Source of the DNA: Actinacidiphila paucisporea | GTDB lineage: Bacteria; Actinomycetota; Actinomycetes; Streptomycetales; Streptomycetaceae | Assembly: GCF_900142575.1 (NCBI RefSeq) | Contig: NZ_FRBI01000028.1 | Location: 43,289 to 107,288, forward strand | DNA: 64,000 bases | Reading direction: 5' to 3' | Shown here: piece by piece, positions 45,292-53,016 of the stretch | Layout: each line of letters starts with the position of its first letter | How positions within the stretch are numbered: position 1 is the first letter of the stretch | Notes under the pieces: generated by a model | The model's database searches: none | What the model was told of the DNA's origin: nothing | The model's input: the letters and a program-made list of their open reading frames with translations, nothing else | Program-made: the position numbers and the translations under genes

Positions 45292-46163
45292 ACGAGATCG
45301 TTCCTCTCGTCGGGCACCACGATGCGCTGCAGCCAGGTCACCAGCAGGATGATCACCAGCAGGGCGACGGCCGCCGCGGAGGCGAGCCCCATCTTGTTGA
45401 ACTCGAAGGCCAGCTTCACCGTCTGGATCACGAAGGTCTGGGTGCCCGCCGCGCCGCCGGTCATGATGAACGGGATCTCGAACGCCGACAGCGACCCGGA
45501 GATCGCCAGGATCGCGCTCAGGCTCAGTACCGGTTTGATGCCCGGCGCGATGATGTGCCGGAACTGCTGCCAGCGGTTGGCGCCGTCCAACTCCGAGGCC
45601 TCGTAGAGCTCCCCGGGTATCGACTGGATCGCGCCGAGGAAGAGCACGAAGTTCAGGCCCATGTAGCGCCACACCGACACCGCGGACAGCGACGTGTTGG
45701 CCATCCGCCCGCTGCCCAGCCAGAAGTGGTGCCCGTGCACCCCGAATCCGCTGAGCACCGTGTCGAGGGTGCCGTGCGGCTGGAAGAAATACAGGAACAC
45801 CAGCCCGATGGCGACCCCGTTGAGCAGATAGGGGAAGAAGAGGATCCCCTTGAAGAGGTTCCTGAAGCGCAGGTCGAAACTGAGCACCGTCGCGAAGTAC
45901 AGCGCCAGCACGATCTGCGCCACCGACGCGACCAGGTAGTAGACGCTGACGAAGAAGACCTGGAAGAGCTCGGGTCTGGTGAACAGCTCCACGTAGTTCC
46001 TGGTCCCGACGTAGTTCCGGTCCGGGCTGACCCCGTCCCAGTCGGTGAAGCTGTCCCTGATCATGTTCCCGACCGGAAGGTAGGTGAACGTGATCAGCAG
46101 AGCCAGCGGCACCGCCAGGTAGAGCCACGGCGTCACGGTCCGCCAGACCCGAGCGCGGGTCAC
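45288..46163 (-). CDS. Sugar ABC transporter permease (first subunit)
   Basis: A 291-aa MalF-type permease with about six helices and the EAA loop ELYEASELDGANRWQQF, then HIIAPGIKP. The GTG overlapping the solute-binding-protein stop (GTGA) was chosen; another possible GTG lies 10 codons upstream. Pairs with the next permease to form the channel. Confidence 0.93.
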   Translation of the reverse strand: MTRARVWRTVTPWLYLAVPLALLITFTYLPVGNMIRDSFTDWDGVSPDRNYVGTRNYVELFTRPELFQVFFVSVYYLVASVAQIVLALYFATVLSFDLRFRNLFKGILFFPYLLNGVAIGLVFLYFFQPHGTLDTVLSGFGVHGHHFWLGSGRMANTSLSAVSVWRYMGLNFVLFLGAIQSIPGELYEASELDGANRWQQFRHIIAPGIKPVLSLSAILAISGSLSAFEIPFIMTGGAAGTQTFVIQTVKLAFEFNKMGLASAAAVALLVIILLVTWLQRIVVPDERNDLV

Positions 46164-47485
46164 AGGCTTGCGGTCTTCTGTGCGGACGACCACTTCTTGG
46201 CCAGGTCGGCGAAGATGCCCGGCAGATCACCGCCGGCCGCCCCGCGCGCCACGTCGATCAGGTGCTGGCGGTAGTCGGGCTTGTCGGTCATGCCGATCTC
46301 GGACTGGTTGTCGATGCTGGTGACCTTGGCGGCCTGCGCCTGCGACATCTCCACGAACTGCACGCCGGCGTCCTGGAACGGCTTCAGCGCCGACGGCAGG
46401 GCGCCGCCCCTGAGGGTCGGCACGGTCTGGTTGGTCTGCACGTAGCCGGACTTGTCGGTGAACCAGTCGATCCAGGCCCGCGCCGCCGCCTTGTGGCCGG
46501 AGTGGATGTTCACCGCCTCCTGGTAGTCGGGCGCCAGCGGGGTGCAGAACTTGCCGTCCTTCTGCGACGGGAAGGGCATGTAGCCGATCTCGGACGGGTC
46601 CTTGCCGGCCTTCCTGGCCGCGTCCTGCATCTGCACGATGGCCCACGACCCCAGCCACATGGTGCCGATCTTGCCGGTGGCCACCAGGCTCTTGCTGTTC
46701 TCCCAGTTGGTGGTGGTCGGGTCCTCCTCGGACAGCTTGCCGCGCACGATGTCGTAGAGCAGCGTGTCGCCGACGTTCAGGTCGCTGCCGGCCTTCCACG
46801 GGTCGGGCTCGCCGGCCGGGGCGTCGTTCGCCTTCGGGTCGCAGCTCACCGCGCCCTCGACCTGCGTCCAGGCCGTCAGCGGCCACCCGTCCTTGTAGTT
46901 GGTGTAGTACGGCGTCGCGGACGTCCTGGACTTGATCGCTCTGAGGTCGGCCAGGAACTGGTCCGGGGTGGTCGGCCAGTGGGTGACGCCGGCCTGCTGC
47001 CAGACGGTCTTGTTGTAGACGAAGCCCTGCACGTTGGCGAAGTTCGCGATGCCGTAGACCTTGCCGCCGACGGTGGCCTTCTCGGTGAAGGTGTACTTCT
47101 TGCCCAGGTCACCGGCGCTGCCCAGTGAGGCGAAGAACTTCGGGTAGTCCGCGGTCTTGACGGCCGCGGGGATCATGAGCACGTCGCCGTAGTTCGACGT
47201 GTTCATCCGGATCTTGACCTCGCCCTCGTAGTCCGTGATGCCCTCGAAGGTGACGTGCACCTTGGGGTAGAGCTTGGTGAACTCGGCGGCGTACTTCTTC
47301 ATCGTGCCGTCCTGCACGAGGTCGGTCCGCTGGGTCAGGACCTTGATGTCACCGGTGACCTTGCTCGGGTCGGTCGGTGAGGCGGCCGAGTCGCCGCCCG
47401 ACGACGACGAGTCGCCGCCACCGCAGGCCGTCGCCAGCAGCGCCATGACGGCGAGCACCGAGCCGGCGAGTGCTGTGCGCTTCAT
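46160..47485 (-). CDS. Sugar ABC transporter solute-binding lipoprotein
   Basis: A 441-aa family-1 binding protein. The signal peptide MKRTALAGSVLAVMALLATA ends at a lipobox Cys followed by GGGDSSSSGG, so it is a lipoprotein on the outer face of the membrane. The body has the two-lobed binding-protein pattern (DIKVLTQRTDLVQDG, KIGTMWLGSWAIVQMQDA). The ATG behind GGAG was chosen over an ATG 7 codons upstream. First gene of the transporter operon, with a palindromic operator about 64 bp upstream. Confidence 0.94.
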   Translation of the reverse strand: MKRTALAGSVLAVMALLATACGGGDSSSSGGDSAASPTDPSKVTGDIKVLTQRTDLVQDGTMKKYAAEFTKLYPKVHVTFEGITDYEGEVKIRMNTSNYGDVLMIPAAVKTADYPKFFASLGSAGDLGKKYTFTEKATVGGKVYGIANFANVQGFVYNKTVWQQAGVTHWPTTPDQFLADLRAIKSRTSATPYYTNYKDGWPLTAWTQVEGAVSCDPKANDAPAGEPDPWKAGSDLNVGDTLLYDIVRGKLSEEDPTTTNWENSKSLVATGKIGTMWLGSWAIVQMQDAARKAGKDPSEIGYMPFPSQKDGKFCTPLAPDYQEAVNIHSGHKAAARAWIDWFTDKSGYVQTNQTVPTLRGGALPSALKPFQDAGVQFVEMSQAQAAKVTSIDNQSEIGMTDKPDYRQHLIDVARGAAGGDLPGIFADLAKKWSSAQKTASL

Positions 47486-47548
47486 CTGCACCATCTCCGT
47501 TTCCACGACGTCCGAGCGAGTCCAGGAGGGGACGACGCACAGCGCGCT

Positions 47549-47566
47549 TACTTAAGCGATTCAGTA
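47549..47566. promoter_or_regulatory. Palindromic LacI-type operator of the transporter operon
   Basis: TACTTAAGCGATTCAGTA: read as TACTnAAnCGnTTnAGTA it is symmetric except for two pairs, with the central CG typical of LacI operators. It lies 64 bp before the binding-protein start, within the expected promoter. Confidence 0.65.
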
Positions 47567-47627
47567 GCGGAACGACCGCACTATTGCATTGCGTTGTTGG
47601 TCGGTAAAGGGACTGATTCAGCGCTGA

Positions 47628-47655
47628 TGCTTAACCGTTACATAGCGGTTCAGTG
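47628..47655. promoter_or_regulatory. Split operator-like site
   Basis: Left half TGCTTAACCG (47628-47637) and right half CGGTTCAGTG (47646-47655) match the two halves of the 47549 site but are separated by 8 bp. They may be two overlapping half-occupied sites or an auxiliary operator for looping. Confidence 0.45.
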
Positions 47656-47827
47656 CGAGCGGCCGCACCGCGGTGGGGTAGGTTGGGCGCCGACCGGCAG
47701 CACACCGCGACCAGCCGAGGAGGTGGGACCGATTACCGCCAGTTCGTACCGCGCGCTCCCGCCGCACGGCCTCGCGAGGCCCGCGGCCTCCTGACGGGAG
47801 CGCCGACCGGCTTCCCGAGAGGTTCAG

Positions 47828-48643
47828 ATGTCGGACTCCGTCACACCCTTGCCAGCAGCCGCACCGCGGGACACCGCCGTCGCCCGCCTCAGGGCCGCGG
47901 GCTGCGTCTTCGCCGAGGACGAGGCGGGGATCATCCTCGCCACGGCCACCACCCCCGACGAGGTGGCCGCGATGGTCGCCCGGCGGGCCGGCGGGCTGCC
48001 GCTGGAACACGTCGTCGGCTGGGCCGAGTTCTGCGGCCTGCGGATCGCCGTCGACCCCGGCGTCTTCGTGCCCCGGCGCCGCACCGAACTCCTGGTGCGC
48101 GAGGCCGTCGCGCTCGGCCGGGCCGCCGGCGCCGCACGCGAGATCGTCGTCGTCGACCTGTGCTGCGGCTCCGGCGCCGTCGGCGCCGCGCTGGCCGCGG
48201 CCCTGGGCCGCACGGCGCTGCACGCCGCCGACCTCGACCCGGCGGCCGTCGCCTGCGCCGCCCGCAACCTCGCCGAGGCCGGCGGGCGGGTCCACCGCGG
48301 CGACCTCTTCGCGGCGTTGCCCGCCGCCCTGCGCGGCACGGTCGACCTGCTGGCCGCCAACGTGCCCTACGTGCCCAGCGCCGCCGTCGGCCTGCTGCCG
48401 GCCGAGGCCCGCGACCACGAGGCGCTGATCGCCCTAGACGGCGGGCACGACGGGCTCGACGTGATGCGCAGGGTCGCAGCCAGTGCCGCCGGCTGGCTCG
48501 CGCCGGGAGGCTCGCTCCTGGTGGAGGCCGGTGAACGACAGGCGCGGGCCGCCGCCGGCATCCTGGCCGCCGGCGGCCTGCGGCCGCGTATCGCGACCGA
48601 CGACGACCTCGGGGCGACCGTGGTCATCGGCACCCGGCCGTAG
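47828..48643 (+). CDS. HemK/PrmC-like SAM methyltransferase with NVPY in place of NPPY
   Basis: A 271-aa protein. The SAM-binding motif I is VVDLCCGSGAVGAALA, preceded by the PrmC-like FVPRRRTELLV. Motif IV reads ANVPYVP instead of the canonical NPPY that grips the glutamine substrate. It is therefore a PrmC relative, possibly with an altered substrate, rather than the main release-factor methyltransferase. GAGG precedes the ATG. Confidence 0.85.
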   Translation: MSDSVTPLPAAAPRDTAVARLRAAGCVFAEDEAGIILATATTPDEVAAMVARRAGGLPLEHVVGWAEFCGLRIAVDPGVFVPRRRTELLVREAVALGRAAGAAREIVVVDLCCGSGAVGAALAAALGRTALHAADLDPAAVACAARNLAEAGGRVHRGDLFAALPAALRGTVDLLAANVPYVPSAAVGLLPAEARDHEALIALDGGHDGLDVMRRVAASAAGWLAPGGSLLVEAGERQARAAAGILAAGGLRPRIATDDDLGATVVIGTRP

Positions 48644-48653
48644 CGGCGGTGCG

Positions 48654-48682
48654 CCGCCCCGGCCCGCACCGGGCCGGGGCGG
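48654..48682. terminator. Bidirectional terminator
   Basis: CCGCCCCGGCCCG (48654-48666) pairs perfectly with CGGGCCGGGGCGG (48670-48682) across a 3-nt loop, between convergent genes. Confidence 0.88.
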
Positions 48683-48686
48683 TGGC

Positions 48687-49820
48687 TCAGTCCTGCTGCT
48701 CGGCGGGCCGCAGCCCGGCCGTCCACTTCTCCTCGATGTTGCCGAACTTCCACACCGCCATCGCCACCGCCCAGGTCAGGAAGAACAGCCCGACGATGAC
48801 GTAGCCGACGATGTTCAGGTCCAGGCCGCCCACCCAGTCCCAGAACGCCCCGTGCAGGCCCGCCTTGTCGCTGACCAGGCCGAGGAGTTCGACCGTGCCG
48901 ATGATCAGCGCGACCGCGACCGACAGGCCGGTGATGGTCAGGTTGTAGTAGACCTTGCGTACCGGCTTGGAGAAGGCCCACTCGTAGGCGAAGTTCATGA
49001 ACGAGCCGTCGATGGTGTCCAGCAGGCACATCCCCGCCGCGAAGAGCACCGGCAGGCACAGGATCGCGTACCACGGCAGCCCCGAGGCGGCGCCGGAGCC
49101 GGCCAGCACCAGCAGCGCGATCTCGGTGGCGGTGTCGAAGCCCAGGCCGAACAGCAGCCCCAGCGGGTACATCTGCCAGGGCTTCGTGATCGACTTCATC
49201 ACCCGGCCGAGCAGCCGGTTCATGAACCCCCGGTTGTTCAGGTGCTCTTCGAGCGCCGCCTCGTCGAAGTGGCCGCCGCGCATCTGCCGGAAGACCTTCC
49301 AGATCCCGGCCAGGATCAGCAGGTTGATGAACGCGATCACGTAGAGGAAGGTGCCGGAGACGGTGGTGCCGACCCAGCCCGTGACGTTGTGCAGCTGCGA
49401 GTCGTCGTTCTCGACCGGGTCGGCGAGCGACCTGACGCCCAGCGACAGCAGGAAGGCCAGGGCGAAGACGATGCTGGAGTGGCCCAGCGAGAACCAGAAG
49501 CCCACCGACAGCGGCCGCTTGCCCTCGTGCATCAGCTTGCGGGTGGTGTTGTCGATCGCCGCGATGTGGTCGGCGTCGAAGGCGTGCCGCATGCCCAGGG
49601 TGTACGCGGTCACGCCGATGCCGATGCCGAACGACTTGGTGCCCAGGCTGTAGTGCTCGGGCGCGACGATCGCCACCAGCGTGAACCACCCGATGACGTG
49701 CAGGGCCACGATGAACGCGACCATCCCGCCCAGCCGGGTCCACTCCGCCCGGGTCATCGAACTGCGTATCCGGTGCCAGCGGGACCCCGTGGCGACGGTG
49801 GCCTCGGTGGTGGTGGTCAT
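48687..49820 (-). CDS. Nickel/cobalt permease, NicT (HoxN) family
   Basis: A 377-aa transporter with eight predicted helices. The family signature RHAFDADHIAAIDNTTRKL in helix II and LGHSSIVFALAF are present, as is LGFDTATEIALL. GGAGG precedes the ATG. The Nur-type palindrome 55 bp upstream points to nickel as substrate and to repression when nickel is plentiful. It would supply nickel for the urease encoded at 9769-14485. Confidence 0.94.
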   Translation of the reverse strand: MTTTTEATVATGSRWHRIRSSMTRAEWTRLGGMVAFIVALHVIGWFTLVAIVAPEHYSLGTKSFGIGIGVTAYTLGMRHAFDADHIAAIDNTTRKLMHEGKRPLSVGFWFSLGHSSIVFALAFLLSLGVRSLADPVENDDSQLHNVTGWVGTTVSGTFLYVIAFINLLILAGIWKVFRQMRGGHFDEAALEEHLNNRGFMNRLLGRVMKSITKPWQMYPLGLLFGLGFDTATEIALLVLAGSGAASGLPWYAILCLPVLFAAGMCLLDTIDGSFMNFAYEWAFSKPVRKVYYNLTITGLSVAVALIIGTVELLGLVSDKAGLHGAFWDWVGGLDLNIVGYVIVGLFFLTWAVAMAVWKFGNIEEKWTAGLRPAEQQD

Positions 49821-49874
49821 ACGTTCGTCCTCCGTCGGAGCGGCTGGGGCGGCACTTACCGCGACAGACTACTT

Positions 49875-49891
49875 GTTGCGAATCATTCGCA
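49875..49891. promoter_or_regulatory. Nur-type (Fur-family nickel regulator) box
   Basis: TTGCGAATCATTCGCAA, a perfect palindrome with one central base. It fits the Streptomyces Nur box TTGCAA-N5-TTGCAA at the outer TTGC/GCAA bases. It lies in the promoter of the NicT gene. Confidence 0.75.
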
Positions 49892-50048
49892 ATAGTTCGC
49901 CCCCGGCCACGACACCCGCCCGCGGCAGGCACGGTCGCCCTGCGCCGGCACCGCCGAAGAGCCCCGTCACGCCTGCCGGGAAAGCCGCGCCGATACCCGT
50001 TCGTCCTGATTGACGCATGACGGAGAGGAGCCCTACGCTCCTCGTGTA

Positions 50049-50148
50049 GTGATGACGTGGGGAAGCTGGTGGAATTCCAGCACGGTCGCGCCACTGTGAT
50101 CCCGCCGCCGCAACCGGCGACAGGGAGAGTCAGACAGCCGCTCATCAC
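50049..50148 (+). promoter_or_regulatory. Cobalamin riboswitch
   Basis: The closing stem GTGATGA (50049-50055) pairs with TCATCAC (50142-50148). Between them lie the conserved GGGGAAGCTGGTGGAATTCC, CGGTCGCGCCACTGTGA and the GAGAGTCAGACAGC region that corresponds to the B12 box. It is 47 nt before the cbtB start and would switch off cobalt uptake and cobF when B12 is abundant. Confidence 0.9.
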
Positions 50149-50194
50149 GACGCCCATGGAACAGGGACGCACGATCCCCGAAGGAGGGCTCACC

Positions 50195-50410
50195 TTGAGC
50201 AGCATTTCCGTACCCCGCCCGGCAGCCACGCCGGTCGTCCTGCCGGTCTCGAAGGCCGTGCTGTGGCTGGTCGGCACCGCGATCCTCGCGCTCGCCGCCT
50301 ACTACTTCGTCGGCGTCGACCAGGGCGCCGTCTCGGTCTTCGGCAAGGACATGCACATCCACGAGTTCGTCCACGACGCCCGCCACTTCCTCGGTTTCCC
50401 CTGCCACTGA
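50195..50410 (+). CDS. cbtB: Cobalt transporter subunit CbtB
   Basis: A 71-aa membrane protein with one helix (AVLWLVGTAILALAAYYFVG) and the C-terminal metal-binding segment HIHEFVHDARHFLGFPCH typical of CbtB. The TTG was chosen because GAAGGAGGGC precedes it by 6-7 nt; a longer frame starts inside the riboswitch. It is the first gene of the riboswitch-controlled operon. Confidence 0.93.
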   Translation: MSSISVPRPAATPVVLPVSKAVLWLVGTAILALAAYYFVGVDQGAVSVFGKDMHIHEFVHDARHFLGFPCH

Positions 50411-50442
50411 CGCCGCCGGAACCGACGTACGGACAACTCGAC

Positions 50443-51300
50443 ATGGAAAAGAAGCTCATACTGCGCGGCATCCTGGCCGGCGCAGTGGCCGGGCTGCTCG
50501 CCTTCCTCTTCGCCCGCGTCTTCGCCGAGCCGCAGATCGGCAGGGCGATCGACTACGAGAACGGCAGGGACGCCGCGCAGGCGGCACTCGACAAGGCCGC
50601 GGGACTGCCGGCCGAGGCGGCGGACCCCGACCTGTTCAGCCGCACCATCCAGGCCGACGTCGGCATCGGCGTCGGCATGATCGTCTTCGGCATGGCGATG
50701 GGCGCGCTGTTCGCCGTCGCCTACACCGTCTGCCTCGGCCGGGTCGGCGGGCTGCGCGCCCGCGGCCTGGCCCTGGCCGTCGCCGGCGGCGGATTCCTCG
50801 GCATGTACCTGGTGCCGTTCCTCAAATACCCGGCCAACCCGCCCGCCATCGGCCACGAGGACACCATCAGGGCCCGCAGCGGCCTCTACCTGCTCATGGT
50901 GGTGTGCTCGGTGGCGTTCCTGGTCGGCGCCGCCTGGCTGGGCAGGCGGCTGCAGCCCAGGCTCGGCAACTGGAACGCCACGCTGCTCGCCGCCGGCGCC
51001 TTCGTCCTGGCCATCGGGGCCGTCATGCTGATCCTGCCCCCGCTGGGTCATCTGGCGTCCAACAAGCAGCACTTCGGCGACCACCCCACCGAGACACCGC
51101 TGCCGCTCACCGACGCCCACGGCCGCATCGTCTACCCGGGCTTCCCTGCCGACGTGCTGTTCTCCTTCCGCCTCTACTCCGTCGCGGCGCAACTCCTGCT
51201 CTGGTCGGCGATCGGCCTGGTCTTCGCACCGATGGCCGAACGCCTGCTGCGGCCCCGCCCCGAGGCCGCCCTCCGAGGGGCGGCACCCGTACCGGCATGA
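50443..51300 (+). CDS. cbtA: Cobalt transporter subunit CbtA
   Basis: A 285-aa membrane protein of about six helices, starting MEKKLILRGILAGAVAGLLA. FLKYPANPPAIGHEDTI and LPPLGHLASNKQHFGD are CbtA-like. With CbtB it is predicted to form the B12-regulated cobalt importer. It overlaps the next gene by 4 bp (ATGA). Confidence 0.92.
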   Translation: MEKKLILRGILAGAVAGLLAFLFARVFAEPQIGRAIDYENGRDAAQAALDKAAGLPAEAADPDLFSRTIQADVGIGVGMIVFGMAMGALFAVAYTVCLGRVGGLRARGLALAVAGGGFLGMYLVPFLKYPANPPAIGHEDTIRARSGLYLLMVVCSVAFLVGAAWLGRRLQPRLGNWNATLLAAGAFVLAIGAVMLILPPLGHLASNKQHFGDHPTETPLPLTDAHGRIVYPGFPADVLFSFRLYSVAAQLLLWSAIGLVFAPMAERLLRPRPEAALRGAAPVPA

Positions 51301-52094
51301 CGCACCACCCGCACGGCGCGACGGCCCCGGGCGCGGTGATCGAGGAGATCACCGCGCTCGGCCCGTTCTTCGCCGTCACCACCCACCCGGCCGCCGCACC
51401 GCCCACCGCACCGTGGCAGCCGATGACCGCTCCGCTGCTCGCCGAGCGGGCCGCCGCCGTACGGGCGTACCTGGCCGCGGCCGGCGGGCAGCCGGCGGAC
51501 GCGGTCGAACCGCGCGTCGCCGCCTCCGTCGCCCATCTGGGCCTGGCCGCACGGCTGCTGTCACCCGCGCTGGCCGCGGCCGTCCTGCACGGGCGGCTGC
51601 TCGGCTACGACCTCGACGCGGCGCGCTGGCAGCCCGCGCTCGGCGGTCCGGTCCCGCTCTCGCTGCCCGACGACGCGCTGCACCCGCCCGCACCGGCCGA
51701 GGACCGGCTCGCCGACACCGTCGCCGCCAGGCTGTTGGACGGTCCGCTCGCCGAACTGGCGAGCCACTTCGCCGCGTTGGGCGTCTCCCCGCACATCCTG
51801 CTGGGCAACACCGCCTCCGCCGTCAACGGCGCCGCGACCGCGCTGTCCGCCGCCCGCCCCGAACTGGCCGCCTGCGCCCGCGCGTTCACCGCCCTGCTGC
51901 TGGAGCGGCCGCCGTTGCGCCCGCAGAGCGCCCGTACCCCCGCCGGCGCCTTCCGCCGGCGCAGCTGCTGCCTGATCTACCGCGCCGCCCCCGACCGCAA
52001 GGGCGCCCTGTGCGGCGACTGCGTCCTGCAGGCGGCACCGGTCAAGCCCCCCGCCCAGCCCGCCGGGCGCCCTGTGCCACACTCCAGCGCGTGA
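51297..52094 (+). CDS. (2Fe-2S)-binding FhuF-like protein
   Basis: A 265-aa protein. A long helical Ala-rich region precedes a C-terminal FhuF-type iron-sulfur motif, RRSCCLIYRA followed by ALCGDCVL, giving CC-x10-C-x2-C. FhuF relatives reduce metal chelates; between cbtA and cobF it may reduce cobalt or a corrinoid or supply electrons to the pathway (inference). Coupled by 4-bp overlaps on both sides. Confidence 0.85.
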   Translation: MTHHPHGATAPGAVIEEITALGPFFAVTTHPAAAPPTAPWQPMTAPLLAERAAAVRAYLAAAGGQPADAVEPRVAASVAHLGLAARLLSPALAAAVLHGRLLGYDLDAARWQPALGGPVPLSLPDDALHPPAPAEDRLADTVAARLLDGPLAELASHFAALGVSPHILLGNTASAVNGAATALSAARPELAACARAFTALLLERPPLRPQSARTPAGAFRRRSCCLIYRAAPDRKGALCGDCVLQAAPVKPPAQPAGRPVPHSSA

Positions 52095-52906
52095 AGCACG
52101 TCTACGTCATCGGTATCGGCGCGGGTGACCCCGAGCAGCTCACCCTGCAGGCGGTACGCGCCCTGGGACGCGCCGAGGTGTTCTTCCTCCTCGACAAGGG
52201 CGAGGACAAGGCGGGCCTGGTGCGGCTGCGCGAGGAGATCCTGGAACGGCACGCGCCCCGCCCGCACCGGATCGTCGTCGCCACCGACCCGGACCGCGAC
52301 CGCGACGCCGCCACCGGGGCGTACGCACCGGCTGTTGACGACTGGCGGCGCCGCCGCGGCGACATCTACCAGCGGCTGATCGCCGAGGAGCTGGCCGACG
52401 ACGGCTGCGGGGCCTTCCTGGTGTGGGGCGACCCCGCCCTCTACGACAGCACCCTGGCGATCCTGGAGGACGTGCACGCCCGCGGCGGCACCGACTTCGA
52501 CTGGACCGTGGTGCCCGGCATCAGCAGCGTCGCGACCCTGGCCGCCCGGCACCGCACCGGGCTCAACCAGGTGGGCCGCCCGGTCCAGATCACCACCGGC
52601 CGGCGGCTCGCCGACGCGGGCGGACTGCCCCAGGGCGTGGACGACGTGGTCGTGATGCTCGACGCCCGCCAGGCCTTCGGCGCCCTCACCGGGCAGGGCC
52701 TGCACATCTACTGGGGCGCCTACCTCGGCACCCCCGACGAGATCCTGCTGGCCGGCCCGCTCGACGACGCCCTGGCGGACCGCATCCGCGCCACCCGCGC
52801 CGAGGCCCGCGCACGCAAGGGCTGGATCATGGACACCTACCTGCTGCGCAGGACGCAGCCGCCGGCCCCGCGAGGGCCTGCGGATACGGCCGGCGGGCCG
52901 CGATGA
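52091..52906 (+). CDS. cobF: Precorrin-6A synthase (deacetylating)
   Basis: A 271-aa SAM-dependent methylase of aerobic cobalamin synthesis that acts at C-1 with loss of acetate. The N-terminal strand-loop VYVIGIGAGDPEQLTLQAV, the VWGDPALYDST loop and VVPGISSVATLAARH are tetrapyrrole-methylase motifs, and FLLDKGEDKAGL is CobF-typical. GTGA overlap with the ferredoxin-like gene. It belongs to the riboswitch operon. Confidence 0.93.
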   Translation: MKHVYVIGIGAGDPEQLTLQAVRALGRAEVFFLLDKGEDKAGLVRLREEILERHAPRPHRIVVATDPDRDRDAATGAYAPAVDDWRRRRGDIYQRLIAEELADDGCGAFLVWGDPALYDSTLAILEDVHARGGTDFDWTVVPGISSVATLAARHRTGLNQVGRPVQITTGRRLADAGGLPQGVDDVVVMLDARQAFGALTGQGLHIYWGAYLGTPDEILLAGPLDDALADRIRATRAEARARKGWIMDTYLLRRTQPPAPRGPADTAGGPR

Positions 52907-53016
52907 CCCGGCGGCACCACGCCGGGCAACGTACGCCCCGAGCGCCTCGGCGCGGCACGGGGCCGGGCGCGGCACGCCGCGGCGCCGCGGACGCCCGTGA
53001 GCGGCCCGAGCCGTGA
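52903..53016 (+). CDS. 37-codon bridging mini-ORF between cobF and cobK
   Basis: Its ATG overlaps the cobF stop (ATGA), and its TGA overlaps the cobK GTG (GTGA). The Arg/Pro-rich product starts MTRRHHAGQRTPRAPRRG. Same design as the mini-ORF at 40105-40167; likely keeps ribosomes moving into cobK rather than making a functional protein. Confidence 0.4.
   Translation: MTRRHHAGQRTPRAPRRGTGPGAARRGAADARERPEP

Larger units (their letters stand above)
47486..47827. other. Divergent control region between transporter operon and methyltransferase gene
   Basis: No supported ORF. It is notably AT-richer than its surroundings from 47545 to 47655 and holds two operator-like sites (47549-47566 and 47628-47655). 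Confidence 0.6.
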
